DNA from: Pseudomonadota bacterium
GTDB lineage: Bacteria; Pseudomonadota; Alphaproteobacteria; Micavibrionales; UBA2020
Assembly (NCBI GenBank): GCA_023444705.1
Contig: JAEXMB010000043.1
Span: forward strand, 1-10,050
DNA: 10,050 bases
Direction: 5' to 3'
Part shown: positions 1 through 6,086 of the stretch, in pieces
Position numbering within the stretch: the stretch's first letter is position 1
Layout: each line of letters opens with the position of its first letter
Position numbers and translations under genes: made by a program
The notes under the pieces: model-generated
Told to the model about the DNA's origin: nothing
Seen by the model: only the letters and a program-made list of their open reading frames with translations
Database searches by the model: none

Positions 1-40
1 GCGTGATCGCGGCGCACGGCCGCAGATCGTGCTTGAGTAA
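1..40 (+). CDS. Possible 3' end of an upstream gene (partial)
   Basis: A frame open from the window edge ends in TAA at 38-40 and would encode a tail reading RDRGARPQIVLE. Only about 12 codons are visible, so no family can be named. A second frame stays open to a TGA at 67-69, so the frame choice is uncertain. In many alphaproteobacteria the gene before this type of PBP is an N-acetylmuramoyl-L-alanine amidase; that is background knowledge and the fragment is too short to test it. The -35 box proposed for the next gene overlaps this tail. Confidence 0.3.
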   Translation, partial: RDRGARPQIVLE

Positions 41-60
41 TCCCGCGTCTGCGGTATATC
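33..60 (+). promoter_or_regulatory. Candidate sigma70-type promoter for the PBP gene
   Basis: TTGAGT (33-38, 4/6 match to TTGACA), a 16-base spacer and TATATC (55-60, 4/6 match to TATAAT). Transcription would start near 67, giving a leader of about 50 bases before the ATG at 117. The match is only moderate. The ribosome site before the ATG is also weak (a purine run around AAGTAAAGA at 101-109). Confidence 0.35.
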
Positions 61-116
61 TGCGCTGATCTGCCCTGTGCGGCGGATTCTTCACCATTTG
101 CAAGTAAAGACACATC

Positions 117-2273
117 ATGACCTCCCCCCGTATCCGCCCGTCGACCCCGCTTGCCGCACGGCGCCGCACCTCCGGCGGGGGAGGGGGCGCACGCCCGCCG
201 CGCAAACGCCGCAGTACTGGCGGCGGCGGGGAGAGCTGGCGCATGCGCGCTTTCAAGCGTCTGGTGCTGGGCGGTTTCGTTGTCTTTGTGGTGCTGGCCG
301 TCTATTTCCTGTGGGACATGCCCGACAGCGATGATGTGAAACCGCTTGAAGCCAAGCCCAGCATCACCGTGCAGGCCTATGATGGCAAAGTCATCGCGCG
401 CTACGGCGGTATCAAGGGCGACGTGGTCGACGTGCGCGACCTGCCGCCGCATGTGGTCGCCGCTGTGCTTGCCATCGAAGACCGCCGTTTTTACCAGCAC
501 TTTGGCATCGACGTGCTTGGCCTTGCGCGCGCGATGTTCGTCAACCTCACCCAGGGCGGTTTCCGTCAGGGCGGGTCGACCATCACCCAGCAGCTGGCGA
601 AAAACCTGTTCCTCACGCCCGACAAGACCATCCGCCGCAAGGTGCAGGAAGCCCTGCTGGCCATCAGCGTCGACTGGCGTTTTGAGAAAGACGATATTCT
701 TTCGGCCTACCTCAACCGCGTCTACTTCGGTTCCGGCGCTTATGGCATCGATGCCGCCGCGCGCGTCTATTTCAACAAATCCGCAACCGACCTGACGTTG
801 TGGGAAGGTGCTGTGCTTGCGGGCGTGCTTAAGGCGCCGTCACGCTATTCACCCGCCGCCAGCCCCGCGCGCGCGGCAGAACGCGCCAAGGTCGTCATCA
901 GCGCCATGCAGGATGCCGGCTATCTTGACGATAAAAAAGCCACCGTCGCGCTCAAGAACACCAGTATCAAGGTGGCAGGCAGCGAGGCAGGGGACCTCAC
1001 GCGCTATTTCACCGACTGGATCGTCGACGATCTTGAAGATTATATCGGCGCCACCAACCGCGACATCACCGTACGCACCACGTTTGACCCGCGCCTGCAG
1101 GTGATGGCAGAAGCCAAGCTCAAAGACGCACTGTCCGCGCTTGGCGCAAAACAAAAAGACAAGAAAGATAAAAAAGCCAAAGACGAAAAAACCCCGGCCA
1201 GTCCTTATGGCGCTGGCGTGCCGCAGGCCTCGCTGGTGACGCTGGGCGAAGACGGCGCGGTGCTGGCGATGATCGGCGGCCGCGATTACCGCGAAAGCCA
1301 GTTCAACCGCGCGGCACAGGCCCTGCGCCAGCCGGGCTCGGCCTTCAAATCCTTCGTCATGCTGGCAGCCCTTGAACATGGCGCCAAACCCGACACCCTG
1401 GTCGAAGACGCGCCGATCACCGAAGGCAGCTACCGCCCCGACAACCACGACGGCAAGTATTACGGCACCGTAACGCTGGCCGATGCGCTGGCGCTGTCGC
1501 TCAACACCGCGACCATCCGCACCCTGTCGGCGGTTGGCATGCCTGCGATGCTCGACGTGCTGTCGCGCCTGCCGTTTCACCAGAAATTCAAGCACGAGCT
1601 TGCCACCGGTCTTGGCGCCAGTGAAACCACGCTGCTTGATCTTACCGCTGCCTATGCGGTGCTGGCCAACGGCGGCTACAGCATTGCGCCCTATGCGGTG
1701 CTTGAAATCCGCGACGACAACAACAAGGTGCTGTACCGTCATAAAAAGCCCGATTTCCCGCGCGTCTTTTCAGGCGGTGATATCGCAGCGCTTGACAGCA
1801 TGCTGGTGCAGGTCATCGCGCGCGGCACCGCACAAAGCGCGCAACTCTACCGCGGTCATGTCGCGGGCAAGACCGGCACGTCGCAAAATTATCGCGACGC
1901 GTGGTTCGTCGGCTATACCGACAACCTTGTGACAGGGGTATGGATGGGCAACGACGCGGGCGAGCCGATGCCGCGCGTCTCTGGCGGTGGCGCGCCCGCG
2001 CGCTGGTGGCAAGCCTATATGAACGGCGCGATCGACGTCAGTCTGCCGTCCTTCGTCACCACCTTTGGCCGTCCGTCGGCGGGATTTTTCGGCTTTGGCG
2101 AAGGTGGCCCCGAAGATGGCGGCGTCATCTGGCGCGACAGCGGCGACAGTTCGCCGTCTGCGCAACAATCGGCACAGGAAAGCGGCGGGTTCCGCAGCAT
2201 GCTGCGCTATTGGTCGACGACCGACAGCGAGGCCGTCAAGCCCGACAATTCCGCGCCCCAGTATAACCGCTGA
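117..2273 (+). CDS. Class A penicillin-binding protein, PBP1A family (bifunctional peptidoglycan glycosyltransferase/transpeptidase)
   Basis: This enzyme polymerises lipid II into glycan strands and cross-links the peptides in the periplasm, anchored in the inner membrane. A basic, glycine-rich cytoplasmic tail (residues 1-48, with a Gly5 run at 20-24 and Gly4 at 35-38) precedes one membrane segment at about 49-66. The GT51 domain shows EDRRFYQHFG at 121-130 with the expected catalytic Glu121, GGSTITQQLAKN at 152-163, RKxxE at 174-178 and YLNRVYFG at 198-205. The transpeptidase domain shows SAFK (Ser408, Lys411), SLN (461-463) and KTG (585-587), so both active sites look intact. A lysine-rich linker at 345-358 lies between the domains, where E. 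coli PBP1A carries a larger extra domain; this fits the shorter 718-residue length. The C-terminal 70 or so residues are Gly/Ser-rich and probably disordered. The start puts the membrane segment in the usual place. The family is certain; the exact orthologue (mrcA-like) is less so. Confidence 0.95.
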   Translation: MTSPRIRPSTPLAARRRTSGGGGGARPPRKRRSTGGGGESWRMRAFKRLVLGGFVVFVVLAVYFLWDMPDSDDVKPLEAKPSITVQAYDGKVIARYGGIKGDVVDVRDLPPHVVAAVLAIEDRRFYQHFGIDVLGLARAMFVNLTQGGFRQGGSTITQQLAKNLFLTPDKTIRRKVQEALLAISVDWRFEKDDILSAYLNRVYFGSGAYGIDAAARVYFNKSATDLTLWEGAVLAGVLKAPSRYSPAASPARAAERAKVVISAMQDAGYLDDKKATVALKNTSIKVAGSEAGDLTRYFTDWIVDDLEDYIGATNRDITVRTTFDPRLQVMAEAKLKDALSALGAKQKDKKDKKAKDEKTPASPYGAGVPQASLVTLGEDGAVLAMIGGRDYRESQFNRAAQALRQPGSAFKSFVMLAALEHGAKPDTLVEDAPITEGSYRPDNHDGKYYGTVTLADALALSLNTATIRTLSAVGMPAMLDVLSRLPFHQKFKHELATGLGASETTLLDLTAAYAVLANGGYSIAPYAVLEIRDDNNKVLYRHKKPDFPRVFSGGDIAALDSMLVQVIARGTAQSAQLYRGHVAGKTGTSQNYRDAWFVGYTDNLVTGVWMGNDAGEPMPRVSGGGAPARWWQAYMNGAIDVSLPSFVTTFGRPSAGFFGFGEGGPEDGGVIWRDSGDSSPSAQQSAQESGGFRSMLRYWSTTDSEAVKPDNSAPQYNR

Positions 2274-2732
2274 TTATTCGCCTGTTGCGGCGTCATCACT
2301 GCGCGTTGACGGCACGGCCATGCGCGCCAGTTCGTCGACGCGTTCGTTTTCGGCATGCCCTGCATGGCCCTTGACCCAGATCCAGTTGATCGTGTGATTG
2401 CGCAGCTCCGCGTCCAGCTGCTCCCACAGGTCAATATTCTTGACCGGCTTTTTGTCGGCGGTTTTCCAGCCGTTGCGCTTCCAGTTCGCCATGTATTTGG
2501 TCACGCCGTCCAGCACATAGCGGCTGTCGGTATGGATGGTGACGCTGCACGGCGATTTCAGCAGGCGCAACCCTTCGATCACCGCCTGCATTTCCATGCG
2601 GTTGTTGGTGGTGGCAGGATCGCCGCCGCTGAGTTCCTTTTCATGCGCGCCATAGCGTAGCAACGCGCCCCAGCCGCCGGGGCCGGGGTTGCCGCTGCAG
2701 GCACCATCGGTGAACAGGTCAACCTTCTTCAT
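2274..2732 (-). CDS. rnhA: Ribonuclease HI
   Basis: This enzyme cuts the RNA strand of RNA-DNA hybrids (R-loops, primers) in the cytoplasm with Mg2+. The 152-residue length is close to the 155 of E. coli. The catalytic set is complete: Asp9 in the motif FTDGACSGNPGPGGWG (7-22), Glu47 in NNRMEMQA, Asp69 in HTDSRYV, Asp133 in NERVDELA, and the assisting His123 in VKGHAGH, each one position from its E. coli equivalent. The basic handle region KRNGWKTADKKPVKN (85-99) is also present. The ATG lies inside the last codons of thrB (14-base overlap), and no clear Shine-Dalgarno precedes it, so translation is probably coupled to thrB. Its TAA abuts the TGA of the PBP gene on the other strand with no base between. 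Confidence 0.97.
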   Translation of the reverse strand: MKKVDLFTDGACSGNPGPGGWGALLRYGAHEKELSGGDPATTNNRMEMQAVIEGLRLLKSPCSVTIHTDSRYVLDGVTKYMANWKRNGWKTADKKPVKNIDLWEQLDAELRNHTINWIWVKGHAGHAENERVDELARMAVPSTRSDDAATGE

Positions 2733-3699
2733 GTATCAGCCACGGATAGGGTCGGCCGTCTGTAAATTGCGCGTGATAGCGCAGGATATGCACATGCTCC
2801 ATCGGGTCCTTGGGACGCACGATGGCACCCTCCACGGGATGCAGCCAGTCGTAGAGGCGCGTGGCGATGATGCGCAGTGCCGCCGCACGGCCCATGTCGG
2901 GCAGTGCCGCGCGCTCGCTGGCGTCAAGCTGGCGCACGCTCAGGTAGCCCTCGATCAGCGCGCGCGCGCGGACCTCGTCAATCTGGCCAAGCGCTGTAAA
3001 GCACCACGCATTGAGCGTGAGCATCAGGTCATAGACCAGCGTGTCGCGGCAGGAAAAATAAAAATCGATCACGCCGCTGATCTTGCCCTGTTCGTTAAAA
3101 AAGACATTGTCGGGGAACAGGTCGGCATGGATGACCCCGTCGGGCAGGTTCTTGTGGCGTGCGCCCGCACAAGCGGCAAGTGCTGCTACGAGTTCTTTTT
3201 CAAGCCCGGGCGCGACTTCGTTGGCGCGCTCGCCGCAGGCGCTGATCAGGCTTTGCCATGCTGGCAGGCTCATCGCATTGGCGCGGGATTGCTTCATCGC
3301 ATGTCCCGTCAGGTGCATCAGGGCCAGCAGTGCGCCGACCTCGCGCGTGTGCGCGGGCGTTGGGTGGCGCGGCCATGTTCCGTCAAGAAAGCGCGTGATC
3401 AGCGCGGTCTTGCCCGCCAGTTGCGCCGTGGTGTCGCCCTCGCGCGTGGTGACGACGCCTGCGGTTGGAATGCCGGTATCTTGCAACGCCTGCATGAAGG
3501 CGAGGTAAAAGGGCAGGGCCTGCCTGTCCACGCGCTTTTCAAACAGCGTCAGGATAAAACGCCCCGTGTCGGTTTCGATCATGTAGTTGGTGTTCTCGAC
3601 CCCCTCGCTGATGCCCGCATGCGACACCAGCGCGCCGATGTTATAGCGCGCAAGATGGGTGCGGATATCGCCTGCGGTGAGGGTTGTGTAAACAGCCAT
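2719..3699 (-). CDS. thrB: Homoserine kinase, type II (APH/choline-kinase fold)
   Basis: This enzyme phosphorylates homoserine to O-phosphohomoserine, the step before threonine synthase. It belongs to the ThrB2 family with an aminoglycoside-phosphotransferase fold, not the GHMP-kinase type of E. coli. The N-terminus MAVYTTLTAGDI is typical of the family and fixes the start. SEGVENTNYMIET (31-43) forms the nucleotide loop, HADLFPDN (191-198) carries the catalytic Asp193 and Asn198, and VIDFYFSC (210-217) carries the metal-binding Asp212. PKDPMEHVHILR (297-308) is another family hallmark. The 326-residue length is normal. It overlaps rnhA by 14 bases. A strong promoter sits directly against its ATG with almost no leader and no convincing Shine-Dalgarno. 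The expected partner ispH lies upstream, separated by one unrecognised gene. Confidence 0.95.
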   Translation of the reverse strand: MAVYTTLTAGDIRTHLARYNIGALVSHAGISEGVENTNYMIETDTGRFILTLFEKRVDRQALPFYLAFMQALQDTGIPTAGVVTTREGDTTAQLAGKTALITRFLDGTWPRHPTPAHTREVGALLALMHLTGHAMKQSRANAMSLPAWQSLISACGERANEVAPGLEKELVAALAACAGARHKNLPDGVIHADLFPDNVFFNEQGKISGVIDFYFSCRDTLVYDLMLTLNAWCFTALGQIDEVRARALIEGYLSVRQLDASERAALPDMGRAAALRIIATRLYDWLHPVEGAIVRPKDPMEHVHILRYHAQFTDGRPYPWLIHEEG

Positions 3700-3707
3700 G
3701 CTGTCCA

Positions 3708-3736
3708 GTTGTAGGACGCGGTGCGGCGTCTGTCAA
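3708..3736 (-). promoter_or_regulatory. Promoter of thrB (rnhA), predicted leaderless
   Basis: On the - strand: TTGACA (3736-3731, 6/6 match), a 17-base spacer and TACAAC (3713-3708, 4/6 match). Only 8 bases (3707-3700) separate the -10 box from the ATG at 3699, so transcription should start at or within about 3 bases of the start codon. The only ribosome-site-like bases are a weak TGGA inside that 8-base stretch. The -35 box partly overlaps the stop codon region of the preceding 179-residue gene. Confidence 0.6.
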
Positions 3737-3737
3737 T

Positions 3738-4277
3738 TTAGCGGCGCGGGGGCCTGGGCGCGCGTGTGGTTTTGGGGCGTGCTGCGTCGCCGGCGGGCTT
3801 GTCAAACGGAAAGGCCTTGCGCGCCGCTGCCATCAGGCCGATGCGGCCCTGCTCGCGCACCTCGGCGGTCGGGCAGATCTGCGGGTTGCGCTCGACCACG
3901 CTGAAGGCGCCGTCCTCGTCGGTGAAATCAAGTTCGATCTGGCGCGCCATCGGGTCGGTCGAGTGGATCTGCACGGCCGGCACGCCGCCGGTGGCACTGG
4001 CAATGCGCAAGGGGAACTGGCGGTTGAGTTCGGCCAGGTCATGCATCAGGTTGGCCAGCGCTGTTTTGCGCGTATAGCCGTCAGGGTGGAAAGGCAGGTC
4101 GCCTGTGGCGATGATGATCTTGCGCACTTCATCGCTCCAGCGTGCGAAGGAGGGATGGCTGGCCGGATCGCTGTCTTTCATATTGGCAGGCAGGGAAAAG
4201 GCGATCATATAGCCGACACCCGTTTGCGGGTTGGTCTGGCCTTTGACTTCGACGGTCAGGCAGTGTGCGGTCGACAT
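3738..4277 (-). CDS. Conserved-looking protein of unknown function (179 aa)
   Basis: I do not recognise this family. The protein is soluble in appearance, with no signal peptide or membrane segment. The N-terminus (MSTAHCLTVEVKGQ) reads like a beta strand. A mixed alpha/beta body follows, with WSDEVRKIIIATGDLPFHP (48-66) and a Leu/Glu-rich helix around NLMHDLAELNRQFPL (76-90). The C-terminal 20 or so residues are basic and Pro/Arg-rich (ending RAPRPPRR) and could bind nucleic acid or simply be disordered. Codon use on this strand has the same G/C third-position bias as the neighbours, which supports it over the opposite strand. AAGG lies about 9 bases before the ATG as a ribosome site. It sits between ispH and thrB, which are often direct neighbours in alphaproteobacteria, but has its own candidate promoter and is followed at once by the thrB promoter, so a functional link is not implied. 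Confidence 0.75.
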   Translation of the reverse strand: MSTAHCLTVEVKGQTNPQTGVGYMIAFSLPANMKDSDPASHPSFARWSDEVRKIIIATGDLPFHPDGYTRKTALANLMHDLAELNRQFPLRIASATGGVPAVQIHSTDPMARQIELDFTDEDGAFSVVERNPQICPTAEVREQGRIGLMAAARKAFPFDKPAGDAARPKTTRAPRPPRR

Positions 4278-4347
4278 CGCTCAGGACCTTTCCTGAAAGA
4301 GGGACAAACGGCACGCCGGAAGGCGATCGCAGAGAAGAAGTGGCCAG

Positions 4348-4376
4348 ACTATGGCCCCGCGACATGGAAAATTCAA
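4348..4376 (-). promoter_or_regulatory. Candidate promoter for the 179-aa gene
   Basis: On the - strand: TTGAAT (4376-4371, 4/6), a 17-base spacer and CATAGT (4353-4348, 4/6). Transcription would start near 4341, giving a leader of about 60 bases. It lies just after the hairpin downstream of ispH, which fits a separate transcription unit, but the boxes are only moderate matches. Confidence 0.3.
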
Positions 4377-4380
4377 GCAG

Positions 4381-4398
4381 AAAATCACCCGAGGTGAT
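4381..4398 (-). terminator. Small hairpin with short T run after ispH
   Basis: On the - strand ATCACC (4398-4393), loop TCG and GGTGAT (4389-4384) form a perfect 6-bp stem with a 3-base loop, followed by TTT (4383-4381; TTTT counting the last stem base). It starts 14 bases after the ispH stop codon. The stem and T run are short for a factor-independent terminator, so it may be weak or partial. Confidence 0.4.
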
Positions 4399-4412
4399 GC
4401 AGTGCAACAGGG

Positions 4413-5372
4413 TTAGCTGTTCAGCACGTTGGGAATTTTGAAGGTGATGTTTTCCTCGGCCACGGTGTGGCGTTGCACGGTCACGTCAAAGCGTGCCTGT
4501 GCCTGCGCAATGACCTCCTGCACCAGACGTTCGGGGGCCGAAGCGCCCGCCGTCAGGCCCAGCGTGCGGATCTCGCCAAGCGCGTTCCAGTCGATGTCGC
4601 CCGCGCTGTCGGCCAGCAGGGCGTGCCGTGCGCCATAGGCGCGCGCCACTTCGACAAGCCGGTTGGAGTTGCTGGAATTTTTTGACCCGATCACGACCAC
4701 CACGTCGCTGTCCTTGGCAATGTCGCGCACGGCCAGCTGGCGGTTGGTGGTGGCGTAGCAGATGTCTTCCTTGCGCGGTGCCGCGATGGCGGGGAATTTT
4801 TTTTGCAACGCCGCCACGATGTCGGCGGTATCGTCGACAGACAGCGTGGTCTGTGTTGCAAAGGCCAGCTGCACGCCGTGCGGCAGGTCGAGTTTTTCAA
4901 CATCGGCGACGTCTTCGACCAGTGTGACTGCACCGTCGGGCAACTGGCCCATCGTGCCGACAACTTCGGGATGGCCCGCATGACCGATCAGCAGGATATG
5001 CTTGCCCTGCTTGTGGTGCATCTCTGCCTCGCGGTGGACTTTGCTGACCAGCGGGCAGGTGGCGTCGATATAAACGATGTTCATGGCGCGCGCGGCTTCG
5101 GGCACCTTCTTGGGCACGCCGTGCGCTGAAAAGACGACAGGGCAGCCACGTTCAAGGTCGCTTGCGGGAATGTCGGTCAGCTCCTTGACGAAAACCGCGC
5201 CCTTGGCGCGCAGGTCTTCCAGCACATATTTGTTATGCACGATTTCATGGCGCACATAGACGGGCGCGCCGTATTTCTGCAGCGATTTTTCAACGATCTC
5301 GATCGCGCGGTCCACGCCGGCGCAAAACCCGCGCGGGTCGGCCAGCAGGATGGTCAGGGGCGGCTTGCTCAT
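4413..5372 (-). CDS. ispH: 4-hydroxy-3-methylbut-2-enyl diphosphate reductase
   Basis: This is the last enzyme of the MEP (non-mevalonate) isoprenoid pathway. It reduces HMBPP to IPP and DMAPP using a [4Fe-4S] cluster in the cytoplasm. Numbered from the chosen start, the three cluster cysteines are Cys17 (DPRGFCAGVDRA), Cys106 (IDATCPLVSKVH) and Cys205 (EDICYATTNRQ). Substrate-site residues are visible at His46, His84 (FSAHGVP), His134 and Glu136 (GHPEV) and in SKNSSNSNRL (230-239). The length is 319 residues, close to the 316 of E. coli. I chose the ATG at 5372 (MSKPPLTILL) over an in-frame GTG at 5408. The longer form adds 12 non-conserved residues, and that GTG is itself the first part of the -35 box. 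Its promoter touches the ATG and there is no Shine-Dalgarno, pointing to a leaderless mRNA. It diverges from the lipoprotein gene across 65 bases. Confidence 0.97.
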   Translation of the reverse strand: MSKPPLTILLADPRGFCAGVDRAIEIVEKSLQKYGAPVYVRHEIVHNKYVLEDLRAKGAVFVKELTDIPASDLERGCPVVFSAHGVPKKVPEAARAMNIVYIDATCPLVSKVHREAEMHHKQGKHILLIGHAGHPEVVGTMGQLPDGAVTLVEDVADVEKLDLPHGVQLAFATQTTLSVDDTADIVAALQKKFPAIAAPRKEDICYATTNRQLAVRDIAKDSDVVVVIGSKNSSNSNRLVEVARAYGARHALLADSAGDIDWNALGEIRTLGLTAGASAPERLVQEVIAQAQARFDVTVQRHTVAEENITFKIPNVLNS

Positions 5373-5379
5373 GGGCAGG

Positions 5380-5408
5380 AATATAGGGGCTCGGCGCGGT
5401 CTTGTCAC
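5380..5408 (-). promoter_or_regulatory. Promoter of ispH, predicted leaderless
   Basis: On the - strand: GTGACA (5408-5403, 5/6 match to TTGACA), a 17-base spacer and TATATT (5385-5380, 5/6 match to TATAAT). The -10 box ends 7 bases before the A of the ATG at 5372, so the normal start site falls on or next to that A. No AGGAGG-like bases occur between the -10 box and the ATG (the 7 bases read CCTGCCC). Confidence 0.6.
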
Positions 5409-5422
5409 CTGTGCGCAACAGG
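5408..5422. repeat. Short inverted repeat in the ispH/lipoprotein divergent region
   Basis: CCTGT (5408-5412) and ACAGG (5418-5422) are perfect inverted arms around a 5-base centre, GCGCA. The dyad touches the upstream edge of the ispH -35 box and ends 3 bases before the lipoprotein Shine-Dalgarno. It could be a regulator site, but 5-base arms can occur by chance. Confidence 0.25.
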
Positions 5423-5437
5423 ATTAAGGTAGCGGAC

Positions 5438-6085
5438 ATGACAGTACGTTTTTCGCCCTTGTGGGCCATTCTGGCCGTCGTTCTGCCCTTGTTGTCCGCC
5501 TGCGCCACGGCGGACGAGGACGCGGCCGCGCGCCCTGCACCAGCTTTTGGCTGCCCGCGCGGCGGCCTGATGCGTGATGCCGACCGCCTGGCGGTGTTTG
5601 AGGATATGGCAAATCCAAGCCGCGAGACCGTCATCGTCAAGGCGCAACTTTATGGAATGACTTATACCTGCAAGCCGCGCCCCGAACGTGGCGTGGTCGA
5701 AATCACCGCGACCACGCGTTTTGCTGCCGACCGCATGCCGTTGGGCGGCAGCCTCAAGGGTTTGACGCTGCCTTATTTCGTGGCGGTGCTGGACCAAAAC
5801 GACGATATCCTCGTGCATGAGCGTTTCAAGGTGCGCCTGACCTTTGGCGAGGGCGGCAAGAAACTACCCCCCACCCGCGCAATGGCGCAGGAAGACCGCG
5901 TGATTGCTGTCGCGGCTCCCGATGCGATGGCGGCGGGGAATTATAAAATCGTCTCGGGCTTTGAACTGATCCCCGCGCAGGTCCGTTATAACAAGGGCGA
6001 CAGCGACCTTGGTGCGCCCGCCCGCGATCCTTCCGCAGAAAACGCCAACCCCCCGGCCCGCAAGCGCCATAAAGGAAACAACTGA
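5438..6085 (+). CDS. Putative lipoprotein of unknown function (215 aa)
   Basis: The N-terminus MTVRFSPLWAILAVVLPLLSAC is a lipoprotein signal peptide with lipobox LSAC, so cleavage and lipid attachment should occur at Cys22. Ala at +2 suggests sorting to the outer membrane by the usual rule. A linker at 23-37 leads into a body of about 150 residues with beta-rich character (for example VIVKAQLYGMTYTC and VVEITATTRF) and two cysteines, Cys39 and Cys78, that could pair. The tail (187-215) is polar and basic, rich in Pro, Asn, Arg and Lys. I do not recognise the family. The ATG at 5438 is preferred because AAGG (5426-5429) sits 8 bases upstream and the signal peptide starts there; an in-frame upstream start would add 12 residues. 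One base separates its stop from gmhA, so the two are surely co-transcribed, which hints at an envelope or LPS role. No convincing promoter of its own is visible in the 65 bases upstream. Confidence 0.85.
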   Translation: MTVRFSPLWAILAVVLPLLSACATADEDAAARPAPAFGCPRGGLMRDADRLAVFEDMANPSRETVIVKAQLYGMTYTCKPRPERGVVEITATTRFAADRMPLGGSLKGLTLPYFVAVLDQNDDILVHERFKVRLTFGEGGKKLPPTRAMAQEDRVIAVAAPDAMAAGNYKIVSGFELIPAQVRYNKGDSDLGAPARDPSAENANPPARKRHKGNN

Positions 6086-6086
6086 C

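Noticed and set aside
171..240. Gly/Arg-rich repetitive coding in the PBP N-terminus, considered as an assembly artefact or repeat element
   Set aside because: Basic, glycine-rich cytoplasmic tails before the membrane segment are common in PBPs of this kind, and the frame is continuous.
849..1742. Long open frame (297 codons) on the - strand inside the PBP gene
   Set aside because: It lies antisense to the intact GT51/transpeptidase gene, has skewed His/Arg/Gly/Val content with no motif, and is a by-product of strong G/C third-position bias.
2689..3714. Open frame of 341 codons on the + strand opposite thrB
   Set aside because: thrB on the other strand has all its kinase motifs and correct length; this frame shows no family signature and merely mirrors it.
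3684..4397. Open frame of 237 codons on the + strand opposite the 179-aa gene
   Set aside because: The - strand frame has the codon bias of the neighbours, a ribosome site and a natural-looking composition; the + frame is Gly/Arg/Val-rich with none of these.
4129..4407. Open frame of 92 codons on the - strand overlapping the start of the 179-aa gene
   Set aside because: It begins inside the hairpin region after ispH, shows no motif, and overlaps a better-supported gene in another frame.
5373..5408. GTG at 5408 as an earlier ispH start
   Set aside because: The 12 extra residues are not typical of IspH, there is no ribosome site before it, and the GTGACA it begins is better explained as the -35 box.
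5402..5430. TTGTCA-17-TAAGGT as a + strand promoter for the lipoprotein gene
   Set aside because: The -10 box matches only 3/6 and overlaps the Shine-Dalgarno, so a transcript starting there would lose the ribosome site.
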